A DNA stretch of 64,000 bases from Unio delphinus (GCA_029339505.1 JAQISU010001235.1:40850315-40914314), one strand, 5' to 3'. Numbered from the stretch's first letter, positions 35,829 through 48,022 are shown. The notes: a model not told the origin generated them from the letters alone. Translations and numbers: made by a program.

Positions 35829-37298
35829 GGACTTGTACATAAGGTAGCAGTGGCTATACAAAGTAGAGGTATATCTGATAATATCGTACAGGTAGAACCA
35901 TGTATTCATTCGCTTGGTACGTGTCTATTTCACGAAGCGCGAGTACCAACCGCGAGAGGGTTAGTCAACGGTCGAGAAGTCGTAGTATTACGTGACACTG
36001 GTTGCACGGGCGTAGTGATCAAACGTAGTCTCGTGCAGGATAACCAAATGCTCGGGTGGGAGTCCCCATGTATGCTACTTGATCAGACGATCGGTCGCAT
36101 TCCCGTAGCAAGGATCACTGTAAAAACACCTTTCCTAACTGGAACTGTTGATGCCCTTTGTATGGAAAACCCTATTTACGATCTGACGATTGGTAATGTT
36201 GAAGGTTCCCGTCTTCCAACCATGGCAGATTTTAAGATACCTTTGGCCCAGGCGATCGAAACGCGAGCGCAAACACGACGAGAGAAAACCGCGTTTCATA
36301 AATTAATAGTCCCTGAATCGATTTCAGGAATCTCGCGTGATGAGTTCAGACGAGAGCAAGAACGTGATGAATCCATCAAAACAATTGTTGAGAAAATCGC
36401 GTCCGGCGCGATTAAACACTGCAAGGGTGGGGATAGCTCAAGATTCGTACGGAAGAACGAATTAATTCATAGGGAGTTTAGGGCTCCGGAGGGTAAGAAG
36501 TATTGGCAAGTGGTCGTACCCCAGAGATATAGATCTCAAGTACTTAGGGTGGCGCATGAGTTAAGCATGGCAGGACACCTAGGTAAGGCGAAGACCACCA
36601 GCAGAGTAGTCGCTGAATTCTACTGGCCCGGTGTTAATAGCGATGTCACACGGTTCTGTAGGTCGTGCGACGTATGTCAGAAAACCGTATGTAAGGGAAG
36701 GGTCACAAGGGTGTCCTTAGGACAGATGCCATTAATAGATACACCGTTTAAAGGAGTGGCAGTAGATATTGTAGGACCAATACAACCAGTTACCCAAAGA
36801 AAGAATCGGTATATTCTTACTCTTGTTGATTACGCGACCAGATACCCCGAAGCCGTAGCGTTACCAACTATCGAAACGGAAAGGGTAGCTGAAGCATTAG
36901 TAGATATCTTCAGTAGGGTAGGGGTGTCAGAAGAAATCCTCACAGATTGTGGTGCCCAATTCACCTCTGACCTCATGGGTGAAATAAGTAGGCTGTTATC
37001 CATCAAACAGTTAAACACTACCCCATACCATCCGATGTGCAATGGACTGGTAAAGAAGTTTAATGGTATAATGAAAAACATGCTACGAAAGATGTGCGCG
37101 GAACGTCCGCAAGACTGGGACCGTTATTTAAACGCTGTTCTGTTCGCGTACCGCGAAGTACCGCAGGAAAGTTTAGGGTTTTCACCCTTCGAACTGTTGT
37201 ACGGAAGAACAGTTCGAGGCCCGATGCGGATACTACGCGAACTATGGACGGGTGATGTCGCGAACGAGGAAATAAAACTACTTACCAGTACATGTTAG
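35829..37298 (+). pseudogene. pol: pol: aspartic protease plus integrase, no reverse transcriptase
   Basis: The open part (482 codons from the ATG at 35850) continues the gag frame. The protease active-site motif LRDTGCTG is at residues 47-54. A short linker with NPIYDLTIGN (about 107-116) leads to integrase. The zinc-binding H236, H243, C273 and C276 are present. The catalytic core has D306 (VAVDIVGP) and D366 (ILTDCG), and 35 residues later the expected Glu is Lys402 (codon AAG at 37053-37055). RT and RNase H motifs (such as YxDD) are absent. The frame ends at 37298 just after a frameshift near 37278, beyond which the tail continues. This integrase would lack its third metal ligand, so it is probably inactive. 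Confidence 0.9.
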
Positions 37299-37633
37299 AT
37301 CCGCGAGATAAACTAGAGAGTACATGCCAGATGGCACGTGACGAATTAATGAAATCGGGGCGCAGATATGCCAGGTATTATAACCGCAAAGCGCGAAATA
37401 GGAAATTTCTTGTAGGAGATCAGGTTCTATTGCTTCTTCCAACTAGCTCAAGTAAGTTATTAGTCCAGTGGAAAGGTCTCTATGAAGTTAAAGAGGTCAA
37501 AGGTGACATGGGCTATAAAATTGACATAGACGGTAATTTAAAGACATTCCATGCTAACATGCTTAAGTTGTACATCAAGAGACAAAGCGACAATGTTGAA
37601 AATATAGGGGCAGACTACTTGAGTAGGGCATGA
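37279..37633 (+). pseudogene. Integrase C-terminal (GPY/F-like) tail fused to an RNase H end remnant
   Basis: After the frameshift the +1-shifted frame encodes the integrase tail: a basic region (RRYARYYNRKARNRKF) and VGDQVLLLLPT...LVQWKGLYEV, the GPY/F-type module that binds DNA or chromatin. It then reads FHANMLKLYIKRQ and at once SDNVENIGADYLSRA and a stop at 37631-37633. The GADYLSR end resembles the typical C-terminus of Ty3/gypsy RNase H (…N..AD.LSR). I infer a fusion at about 37580-37590 created by deletion of the RT and most of RNase H. Confidence 0.72.
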
Positions 37634-37770
37634 TTGGAAATTTGTATAAATTTACCCAGTATTAAAAATCCAGATTGTAGTATAACCAGTGTTAATGTTG
37701 TAGGATATCATCAGTAGTCATTTTTCTTCCATTCTGTGTAAGTTTTAAAAATGTGTACATTTTTATTCTT

Positions 37771-37780
37771 AGGGGGGAGG
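37771..37780 (+). promoter_or_regulatory. Polypurine tract
   Basis: AGGGGGGAGG lies three bases before the 3' LTR start and would prime plus-strand synthesis. Confidence 0.85.
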
Positions 37781-37783
37781 TAT

Positions 37784-37854
37784 TGTCACAGAATTAGGCG
37801 AAAAATGAATTTATTTCTTCTTGGATACAAACTAATTTCACCATTTGTTTCGTC
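37784..37854 (+). repeat. Truncated 3' LTR
   Basis: 71 bp match the start of the 5' LTR with one substitution and a 3 bp length difference, up to tttcgtc. Beyond 37854 the sequences are unrelated, so the right LTR is cut off. Confidence 0.88.
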
Positions 37855-38637
37855 TTATTTTCTTTTGAGATGTGTTCAGAAAAGTAAATTCATGATTCTT
37901 CACCTGTGCCAATCTCATTTCAGACATATGCGGTCATCATTTTCAAACTTGGCTATTAGCTGAGTATGTTTTCTTTCGGATGTTAATAAATGCAGGACCT
38001 ATCTCGGGCGAACCTTTTGATTTTTCAATACATATAAAACAGTTGAAGAACCAATGCCTGTCAAAACAAAAATACATATTGCTTATCTTATTGTATTGCT
38101 TCTTACCTGCACTCACTTCCCGCCCACCAATGGCTGACAACAGTCTTCAAAAACTCGGACAATCTTTCTTTGATCCATGATCATTTCCAAAACGATGGAA
38201 CCACCTCAAAAAAATTTCACGATATTCTAGAATTGTACCATCTATGCTTTGCACTATAGCATACGTATTATACTCTAATATCTATACATCACTCTTACTG
38301 ATTATTGTTATATAACACTCGTATACATCCAGGTTACTGGCATACTGCGCGTGAATCTATCTATCATTTGCTTAGACGTTATTTTGTCTTTATGTAGACA
38401 TTAAAATCATTTAATTCAAATAAAAACAATTTAGTCAAAACAAGTAGAATATTTAAACAATCTTTTCTCACCTGAACATATAACTAAAGCACACCTTGTC
38501 ACACCTGAACGTATAACTAATGCACACCTTGTAACTAAAGCACGACTGATTTTAAAAATGGTAGATCAATGAAGAAAACCTGCGGTAACGTCCGTAGTAT
38601 AGTGAATCCTGAAAATAGATGTGTCCGATTTGTAAAG
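37855..38637. other. Unassigned AT-rich sequence
   Basis: A short duplication around cacacctgaac(g/a)tataacta lies at 38470-38545. Otherwise nothing is recognised. Confidence 0.5.
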
Positions 38638-38806
38638 GGTCAATTTAGCTGCTGTCCATTGAAATTCATTCTTTGTTAATTTTTCTCCAAACAAAATGAT
38701 TATAGCTTTTGATTTCTAAAGTCAATTTAGCTGCTGTCCATTGAAATTCATACTTTGTTTGTTTTTCTCCACACAAAATGATTATAGCTTTTGATTTTTA
38801 TTTGAT
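38638..38806 (+). repeat. ~84 bp tandem duplication
   Basis: GTCAATTTAGCTGCTGTCC and the following ~65 bp occur at about 38638 and again at 38721 with a few substitutions. Confidence 0.9.
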
Positions 38807-39169
38807 GACCAAACAAGCAAAAGTGTTTGCCTTTGTATTTGAACTGTACCATGAAGAGAAAACTGAAGACCTCTATTATTGTGCTTTGCATTCTAATATA
38901 GAACTGGTTTTCTAATAACTCTGCTGTACGTAACGCTTATGGCTGTTGTCTGATAATATTGCTCTACATAGATGGTGCTTAACAATCCCCGCCCTAGTCC
39001 CAAATGGAAAGAATTTAAATATGAGTTGAAAAGTAACAAATATGTTGAAAAATAACCAATTTGTTGAAACATATAAATATGGAGAAATAACCATACCGTT
39101 ATGAGCAAAAAACATTATTACAGAGGTCCAAAGTCCTAAAGAGAAACGTAAAATGGAGTAAACCATACC
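38807..39169. other. Unassigned AT-rich sequence
   Basis: A few words of the form (tt/aa)atatg(t/a)tgaaa near 39030-39080 may be degenerate repeats. No gene. Confidence 0.5.
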
Positions 39170-40025
39170 AATATGAAATACACCATACCAATATGAAATA
39201 CACCATACCAATATGGAGTAAACCATGACATTATGGAGTGAACCATATCAATATGAATACACCATACCAATATGGAGTAAACCATACCAATATGGAGTAA
39301 ACCATACCAATATTGAGTACACCATACCAATATGAAATACACCATACCAATATGAAATACACCGTACCAATATGGAATACACCATACCAATATGGAGTAA
39401 ACCATATCAATATGGAGTAAACCATAACAATATAAAATACACCATACCAATATGGAGTAAACCATATCAATATGGAGTAAACCATACCAATATGAAATAC
39501 ACCATATCAATATGTAATACACCATACCAATATGGACTAAACCATATCATTATGGAGTAAACCATAACAATATAAAATACACCATACCAATATGGAGTAA
39601 ACCATATCAATATGGAGTAAACCATACCAATATGGAGTAAACCATGCTAATATGAAATGCACCATACCAATATGAAATAAACTATATCAATATGAAGTAA
39701 ACCATACAAATATGGAGTAAACCATACCAACCTATACTAAACCATACCAATATGGAGTAAACTATACCAACATGGCGTAAATCATACCAATATGGAGTAA
39801 AGTATACCAACACGGCGTAAACCATACCAAAATGGCGTAAACCATACCATTACGGAATAAGCCATACCAATATGGAGTAAAACGTACCAACATGGCGTAA
39901 ACCATACCAAATATGGCGTAAACCATACCAATACGGAATAAACCATACCAATATGGAGCAAACCGTACCAATATGGAGTAAACCATACCAATATGGAGTA
40001 AACCATACCAATATGGCTTAAACCA
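39170..40025 (+). repeat. 20 bp minisatellite, about 42 copies
   Basis: The unit is ACCATACCAATATGGAGTAA with common variants (gaaatac, ggcgtaa). Frames on the minus strand give Tyr/Trp-rich repeats that are not genes. Confidence 0.95.
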
Positions 40026-40033
40026 TATCAATG

Positions 40034-40255
40034 TATGGGCATCATGCCGCAGACATGTAGCATCATGTCGTACTCAGTGACATTATTCTGACAACACGCC
40101 GATGAGTCCTAACACTAACCTCTTAATGCTGACCGCCTAGCGAGGTAGCTGCTGGTAGTACCATATTTTAAGTCTTTGGTATGACTCGGCTTCGAACACG
40201 TGACCTCCTGCATCCGAGAATGACACTTTCACAATTAAGGGTACCGGAGCGGTCA
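40034..40255 (-). mobile_element. SINE family B, copy 4
   Basis: The body (catgccgcagacatgtagc, cctaacactaacctcttaat, ctagcgaggtagctgctgg) matches the complement of copy 2, and the tRNA-like head at the right has the B-box-like TGTTCGAAGCC near 40190. Its 3' end touches the last unit of the 20 bp minisatellite. Confidence 0.82.
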
Positions 40256-41269
40256 TACCAAAATAGAGAAAACCTCATTTCAGAAAGTCTCAAGACACTT
40301 TTGTAGAATAGGAAACTAGTACACTCAAAGTAAGTACATTAATTTTTTTTTATTGACGTTTAAAAATAAATGAGGGAAACAATTAAATATATCCGTAGAA
40401 GAGGAGTGTAATGTTATCTATAATTGTCGCTATTTTCAATTGGATTCCCCCTAGATAGAATAATGACAAGAAGATTACAATGATTATTCCCTTCAATTAC
40501 AGGTAAGGTACCTTGATCGGTACCTTACTTGATTCTCTATTGTAAGAATATGTCATGGGTATAATTGACTTTTTCATAATTGCACATATTAAGTGTTATA
40601 TTGACCTTTATTAACCCAAGGAAATACTGAGAAAAAATAGCTGACAGTCCATGTTAATGGTAAACGGTAAAAGTTGCTAAATCATGACTTTTTTTTTATT
40701 ACGCTTCATAATTTTAATGATACATAAAATTAGTGTTTTTGTCTGATGCGATTTCAATCTAGTATTAATAGCCCAACTAAGGTCGTCAAACTTCAAAATG
40801 TGATGTTCGGGCAGACGTCGTTCTTTATTCAAAGATTATTGAGTATGCTGTGCTTGTCATCTTGTCTTTCTAAAATTGTATTTCTTCATTTTAAATTCAT
40901 CGGTTATCTTCTAAACGAAAATTCTTTGTTACATGTTTTATCAAGTCCTTTGAAAGGTATTCATTTCCCCTCAAATTTTGTAAAGGTTTGGAAAATTAAG
41001 TTATAAAGATATCTAATTTGTAGAAATCAAGAATAATTGTTTCCGTAACGACATTGTGTATGTTAAATCCTTCAATCTAAGATAATGTCTGACATTTTCG
41101 TACTCAATTATAATATGATAGGAAACTTGCCGACATACAAATCTCATCGTCCACTGTTTGGTTAATGTCATCATATATTTTATAATAAGACAGTTTACAG
41201 TTTTTTAAACTTTGCTTTAATCTGAAATAGAACAGGTGTCTACATTACTTAAACTGTTTGATTCATTGT
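40256..41269. other. Unassigned AT-rich sequence
   Basis: An 86-codon frame at 40746-41006 is non-repetitive but unrecognised. Confidence 0.5.
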
Positions 41270-41960
41270 GTATCAATCAGGGTAATGGAAATGCTATTGA
41301 ATTGTGTATCATTCAGGGTAATGGAAATGCTATTGAATTGTGTATCAATCAGGGTCATGTAAATGCTATTGAATTGTGTATCAATCAGGGTCATGTAAAT
41401 GCTATTGAATTGTGTATCAATCAGGGTAATGTAAATGCTATTGAATTGTGTATCAGTCAGGGTCATGTAAATGCTATTGAATTTTGTATCAATCAGGGTA
41501 ATGTAAATGCTATTGAATTGTGTATCAATCAGGGTCATGTAAATGCTATTGAATTGTGTATCAATCAGGGTACTGTAAATGCTTTTGAATTGTGTATCAA
41601 TCAGGGTAATGTAAATGCTATTGAATTGTGTATCAATCAGGGTAATGTAAATGCTATTGAATTGTGTATCAATCAGGGTAATGTAAATGCTTCGAATTGT
41701 GTATCAATCAGGGAAATGGAAATGTTATTGAGTTGTGTATCAAATAGGGTAATGACTATTGAACTGTGTAAGAAGCAAGGTAATGTAAATGCTATCTAAT
41801 TGTGTATCAATCAGGATAAAAGAAATGCTATCGAAATGTGTATAAATCAGGGTAATGGAGATGCTATCAAATTATGTATGAATCAGAGTAATTGAAATGC
41901 TGTCGGATTGTATATCAATCAAGGTTATGGAAATGATATTGAATTATGTATGTTTGTAGA
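41270..41960 (+). repeat. 36 bp minisatellite, about 19 copies
   Basis: The unit contains ATTGAATTGTGTATCAATCA then gggtaatgtaaatgct. The period of 36 keeps a plus frame open from 41236 to 41799 as a 12-residue repeat, and a minus frame is open too. A one-base loss near 41690 shifts frame inside the array. No evidence of translation. Confidence 0.95.
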
Positions 41961-42295
41961 TGATGGTATTTTACAGATCATTGTTTGGTGATACATATCA
42001 AAAGATCAATTATGGGCCTTTTAATTCCCTGTCTTATGTGCAATCAAGTATCAGTAATTATCGCTTTTGATACAACTATGACACGGACGCATATATACAT
42101 GTGTTATGCCTATATTGTCTTCAAATAAATACGTTTTTTTAGAACAACCCTGACAAAGGGCATTTCATTACCAAAATAAAATCGTTCATGACTATTTTGA
42201 AAAACACTTGTAAATCTCAGTTTATCCTTTTCATGTCTGCCTCGGAAGGTACTTTGGAAAAGCAGCTAACTCCTATTTTCTTAGGAATGAAAGTG
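41961..42295. other. Unassigned AT-rich sequence
   Basis: No feature supported. Confidence 0.5.
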
Positions 42296-42446
42296 ATAAA
42301 AATGCATTAAAGTGCCGGTAAATCAAACAACATGCTATGATTACATGACAATGCGTTAAAACTGCCATTGAATAAAATTAAACAACATTCTATGAAATGC
42401 ACAACAGTGCGTTAAAAGTGCAAATAAATCTGAAAACATTCTATAA
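42296..42446 (+). repeat. Degenerate ~60 bp repeat, about 2.5 copies
   Basis: Words cattaaagtgcc / cgttaaaactgcc / cgttaaaagtgc and aaacaaca(t/t)(g/t)ctatga recur with about 60 bp spacing. Confidence 0.7.
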
Positions 42447-44139
42447 TGTATAGTCCTTCTTGTACGCAAGTGCACGTATCAACAGTAAATTCCATTTCTT
42501 CACAAACAAACAGCATGCAAATGTCAACCACTACTGCTTTCAAGACCATCAACCTTGATTTTCTCATAAATCTTCACCGATATCCTTTGACAGTTTTGAA
42601 ATTCCGTATAAATTTAAGCGAATGTCTTTGCCCAAGAATTTAAAAGGAGCACTTATCTATTGCCAGGAAAAAGAATCACTTGAAATTCAAATAATTTGAA
42701 GAAAATAAAAAATTAGCCCAAACTTGACAACAGTATAAAACAACTTGACAGTGTTAATGCACTACTGAGGGAATTCTGATCATAACATCAGTTATAAGGC
42801 TAACTGTAAAGCAAAATAGATACCAGGATAGGGGTCAAGAGTTCATCTTTCCAGAAGGAACAGATGTTTGTTACATGATAATTAGCACGTCATCCAGGTA
42901 TGTAATTTTGACTTTACCTAATAATTATTAATCTGAGATAGATTAAAAAAAGATTCAAAAAATATATTGTTTACCAAAACTGCCACTGGTTCCTAAACAA
43001 GATCAGAAACTCGATACAATTTTTATATTACTAGGTGTTAATCAATGAAATAAAAAATAATGTTCAAACATCAAACAGAACTGAACTTAATTTATGGACA
43101 ATGTCGAATCCATTAAACAATATTACATGTAAAAGAATATAAAATGTCACTGATTATTAAAAAGGCAGTATTCTACATAATTAATAGCCCCAGAGGTGTA
43201 CAAGAGACATTAGAATCGCCCCAAAGGCTAAGAAAGAGACACAATTATTTTGGGAAATGTGAAATTTATTCTATTCAGCTGCAAATGAGATATGTTTTTG
43301 CCAATAAACATTTGAGCCACTTTCATATTTTTCCGAGTTCCAAATGACGATTCGGACTCTTGAATACACGAGCAAATGGAGAGATTAAGCTTTACAAATA
43401 TTTTCAAAATTTGTAGATTTGGCTGCTGCAACGCAGTGGTCAAACGTCGAAAACAGACAGTACCTTTTCTTCTGGCTTCATATCGGTCTTGTTACAAATA
43501 TAAGACATTGTTTAACGTTTATTTAGGTATGTAAAACAAAAACAAAAACGAAATCGATGTTGACACATAATGACAGAGTGTTCTCTGAAGATTTGTATCA
43601 CAGATTAAAAATTCGAATGTCTTGTCCTCTGAGATAAAATCTCAAAGACTTTTATCTCTGAAAAATTTGTAATATTGTTCAAACATCGGCACATACAGCA
43701 TTGTTTGTGTACTTCATCAGACATTGTTTAATATCCTTTAAATATAAAATAACAAAATGTTTTATATTTCTATATATCGCTCTATACTAAGTTGACAGAT
43801 AAAGTTATTTTACTGACTATTTGCTGTTAACATTTTAAGCTCGATCAGATTCAAGTAATATTTGATAAACGAAAAAGGAATTACATAGATTTAACCAGCT
43901 TCCACATCAACATAACGTACATGGCCTGACTGACTATTACATTAGGAAATATAGCTCATAATGGTGCAAATCTCTCTTGGAATGCTTTCATGAATAAAAT
44001 TTAATCATTGCTAAAGAAGTTATCATCTTTTCACAGTGGTAGTTAAAAGATTATATTCCTTACTGACGTGTCGCAGTAGGTTGTCTTCTTGTTTATTTAC
44101 CCTATTACTAACCCATGTTCGGTACTCACAAGACGATGA
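42447..44139. other. Unassigned AT-rich sequence
   Basis: 1.7 kb without a supported feature. Short frames at 42.45, 43.14 and 43.23 kb are unrecognised. Confidence 0.5.
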
Positions 44140-45000
44140 TCTTAAACCTACATGCAAATTATCCATTATTACATTCAAGCTTAAACCTACATGCAAATTA
44201 TTCATTATTACATTCAAGCTTAAACCTACATGCAAATTATACATTATTACATTCAAGTTTAAACCTACATGCAAATTATCCATTATTACATTCAAGTTTA
44301 AACCTACATGCAAATTATCCATTATTACATTCAAGCTTAAACCTACATGCAAATTATCCATTATTACAATCAAGCTTAAACCTACATGCAAATTATCCAT
44401 TATTACATTCAAGTTTAAACCTACATGCAAATTATCCATTATTACATTCAAGCTTAAACCTACATGCAAATTATCCCTTATTACATTCAAGTTTAAACCT
44501 ACATGCAAATTATCCATTATTACATTCAAGCTTAAACCTACATGCAAATTATCCATTATTACATTCAAGCTTAAACCTACATGCAAATTATACATTATTA
44601 CATTCAAGTTTAAACCTACATGCAAATTATCTATTATTACATTCAAGTTTAAACCTACTTGCAAATTATCCATTATTACATTCAAGTTTAAACCTACATG
44701 CAAATTATCCATTATTACATTCAAGCTTAAACTTACATGCAAATTATCCATTATTACATTCAAGTTTAAACCTACATGCAAATTATACATTAATACATTC
44801 AAGCTTAAACCTACATGCAAATTATCTATTATTACATTCAAGCTTAAACCTACATGCAAATTATCTATTATTACATTCAAGTTTAAACCTACATGCAAAT
44901 TATCCATTATTAGATTCAAGTTTAAACATACATGCAAATTATTCATTATTACATTCAAGCTTAATCCTACATGCAAATTATTCATTATTACATACATGGT
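44140..45000 (+). repeat. 39 bp minisatellite, about 22 copies
   Basis: The unit contains ATTCAAGCTTAAACCTACAT and gcaaattatccattattac; aagctt and aagttt alternate between copies. The 39 bp period leaves about 300-codon frames open on both strands (13-residue repeats such as KPTCKLSIITFKL on plus and NVIMDNLHVGLNL on minus). Openness in several frames at once argues against any being a gene. Confidence 0.95.
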
Positions 45001-45737
45001 CAATTTGATACAAGTGGATACACTTACCTTTTAAGATAAATAATTGTCTCTTTCAATACCTTCAAATTTTATTAACTTATCAATGATATTCAATACTTTA
45101 ATAAGTAAGTCAAACGATTTAAACGACCCTTGTTAAGAGGGAATGATATTTTAGAAAAGTTAAATGAACCTGTACGAGGACAGAACATATGGTCCAAATT
45201 GTCTGTTATTGAATAACAATAATCCTAATAATGATATTAGCTTTAACTTTAATGTTGTCCATGGTAATAATGGAGTCAACATTGACGTGTTAAGTATGTA
45301 GTAATTGACTCGATACACTGTCTTATGTATAATAGGGTACGTAACGTTATCCTTTATTATACACACGAAACGCATTTAATGGAAATTTTCTCACCGTTAT
45401 GCCTTACAATTTCATTATCTGAATCATGAAAATAACTCACTAGTGTGAATTATCGGTCACACCGTGAAAATGGAAACCTACATACTATGTGTCTGTCATA
45501 TATATTTACGTAAGTTGTCTACGTCATCAGTGTGAGATCCGTATCGTATGAAGCCACGTTGCCATCGCTTTGACGTTTCTTCATAACAATGATCATGATA
45601 CGATTTGTTAAAATGTTTAAAATTTCTGTTATAATTCTGGCTTTTATGGTTATTCAGCTGCTCTATGTAGAAACAATAACAAATACTTTAATTTCTTGAT
45701 CACGAACAACGAGTTGATTATTGTCTCTTATGACGTA
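45001..45737. other. Unassigned AT-rich sequence
   Basis: No feature supported. Confidence 0.5.
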
Positions 45738-46285
45738 TATAATAAATATAAGAATATGTAATAGACTTACATGTGACATTATAATACATATGAGAATCTG
45801 TAATAGACTTACATGTGACATTATAATACATATGAGAATCTGTAATAGACTTACATGTGACATTATAATAAATATATGAATCTGTAATAGACTTACATGT
45901 GACATTATAATAAATATATGAATCTGTAATAGACTTACATGTGACATTATAATAAATATATGAATCTGTAATAGACTTACATGTGACATTATAATACATA
46001 TGAGAATCTGTAATAGACTTACATGTGACATTATAATACATATGAGAATCTGTAATAGACTTACATGTGACATTATAATAAATATATGAATCTGTAATAG
46101 ACTTACATGTGACATTATAATAAATATATGAATCTGTAATAGACTTACATGTGACATTATAATACATATGAGAATCTGTAATAGACTTACATGTGACATT
46201 ATAATACATATGAGAATCTGTAATAGACTTACATGTGACATTATAATAAATATATGAATCTGTAATAGACTTACATGTTAGATTA
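45738..46285 (-). repeat. 42 bp minisatellite with two alternating variants
   Basis: The unit contains CTGTAATAGACTTACATGTG and acattataat. Two variants differ in acatatgag (A) versus aaatatatg (B) and follow the order AABBBAABBAAB between degenerate end copies. Long minus-strand frames result from the period of 42. Confidence 0.95.
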
Positions 46286-47142
46286 TAATACATTATTGGC
46301 GAAGTAAGTTTCATTTGTTTCATTTCTATATAATTCAAATTTTTATGAATTAAACGAATTTCCTGTAATATGATTGGATGTAAACGGTCACATGATGTTG
46401 ATCAGGAATTGTTTTCGATAAATTCTGGGACTACTTTCGGTTTTTGGAATATAAATAAACATTGCAGACACGTTATTGTGAAACGATTTTGTCATCTGTA
46501 AAATATATAATTCTCCAAATAAATATAACTTTTATACTTTTTATACTTTTTCCAATATTCTTTGATTCAAATGCATAGTTTACTATGCAATTTAGCATTT
46601 GACTGCTACATTTCATTTCTCACTAGATCACCGAGTGGGTCTTGGTAAGTATTAACGCTGCTGAGAATGACATAAAATGTTACTCTTGTATAGAATTTAT
46701 TTCATTGTTACCTTTATATAGTAAGGGATAGCATCATCTTGTTCATATTTCCATAAAAATTGGAAGTATTCACTGAAAAAATCCATAATGATTTCAGGTT
46801 TGATTGAAATTTAATTTAGCCCACTTGTTGAGTCGGTATCAGTTGTTATTATGTAAGGTCGTGGTCATCTGACGTAACAGATGGGACTGACTAAAATTGA
46901 ACAAGAATGTTGTCAGTAAACAAAATGTGTTAAAAACCACGGTAACCATTGCCTATGATGTAAAAGATGAGGTTTATGAATAAACGTAACTGTGGCTGTA
47001 GTCAATTTCTTCGTGTGATTCTGTACAGGTTATGTATTACGGGGCGGTGTGAAACGCCGAATGAAAGGTAACTACGCGCTACGTAAATTCGAATGCATTA
47101 TTGATGGAATAAGTTAATTTGACAATAGAAATGATGAAACTG
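46286..47142. other. Unassigned AT-rich sequence
   Basis: No feature supported. Confidence 0.5.
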
Positions 47143-47289
47143 GAATTATAAGGATTAAATGATCATGGGTGGGTATTTATTGATGTGTAAATTTTACCTA
47201 ATCACCTTCGGACTTTATTTACTTTGTGAGTGATTAGGTAAAATTTACATATCAATAAATACCCAACCATGATCATTTAATCCTATAAT
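47143..47289. mobile_element. Foldback MITE-like hairpin, 147 bp
   Basis: The arms 47143-47205 and 47229-47289 are complementary over about 60 bp with three differences; both include AAATTTTAC or its complement and GGATTAAATGATCATGG or its complement. A 23 bp loop separates them. It probably forms a strong hairpin and fits a small foldback element. No target duplication is evident. Confidence 0.8.
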
Positions 47290-48022
47290 CTCTTCATGTG
47301 AAAATTCATGCCATGCCATAAACCGTACGAAGTTTGATCAGTGTGTTTTCAGACGTTACACCTATGGCAAGAAAAACGTCAACAGACAAATAGAAAAGGT
47401 ATTATCTTTCAAAGATTGAAATTATATTGTGCTGAAGAAATCGGACTCGACGACGTCGACTTCTCTGTGAAGTCAGTTCCCCTTGTTACATTGAATACAA
47501 TGATAAAGTCTCTATTTTGTGCAACAGACTTGCTTTGTCGTCCGAGTTGATAAAAACAAACAAGTTTACAATTTTCAAAAACAAATGTAAGTTTCTGTCA
47601 TATATTAAGTCATCACAATCGAGGTTCTCTTATACCTGCTGTGTTTGTATGAGTCTATGAACACGGTTGAAAGTGACGTGATTTTATGGAAGGCTGAGGG
47701 ATGTTGTTGAATTTAGAGAAAGGGGTTGGGGTAGTTGCTCTGAGCTCAGTTTTCTAAGCTTTAAGGTTTACAATATAATAACATGAGAATTTTCTTTTAA
47801 CGAATAATATCATATTTATCTCATGTACAGCCACATATATTTTAGTTCGTGGATTCACCATTGGCTAAGATATTACGATTTGTTGTACCACCGATGAAAT
47901 ATATCAGGTATTTGTAACGTAAGAAACGAAAATATATTATATGTACAGTAGCATAGCGACTAGGTTTATTAACTCAATAGTGGAGATGAAGATGATGAAG
48001 AAGACGACGACGGCGATGATAT
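47290..48022. other. Unassigned AT-rich sequence
   Basis: A purine-rich GAT/GAC-type tract lies at about 47982-48022. A 69-codon frame at 47341-47550 is unrecognised. Confidence 0.5.

Larger units (their letters stand above)
32502..37854 (+). mobile_element. Degenerate Ty3/gypsy LTR retrotransposon, Gmr1-like, lacking RT
   Basis: From left to right: 5' LTR, primer-binding site, leader interrupted by a nested LTR, gag with coiled coil and zinc knuckle, aspartic protease, integrase, GPY/F-like tail, a short RNase H-like remnant, polypurine tract and the first 71 bp of a 3' LTR. Gag and pol share one frame, interrupted by several stops and two frameshifts. In ordinary Ty3/gypsy elements RT and RNase H lie between protease and integrase. 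Here protease passes straight into integrase with a plausible linker and no gap. This is the order of Gmr1-type elements, in which RT-RNase H come after integrase. The reverse transcriptase itself is absent. Confidence 0.9.

Noticed and set aside
44023..45034. Open frames of about 300 codons on both strands
   Set aside because: They lie entirely in the 39 bp array, several frames are open at once, and the peptides are exact periodic repeats with no non-repetitive domain.
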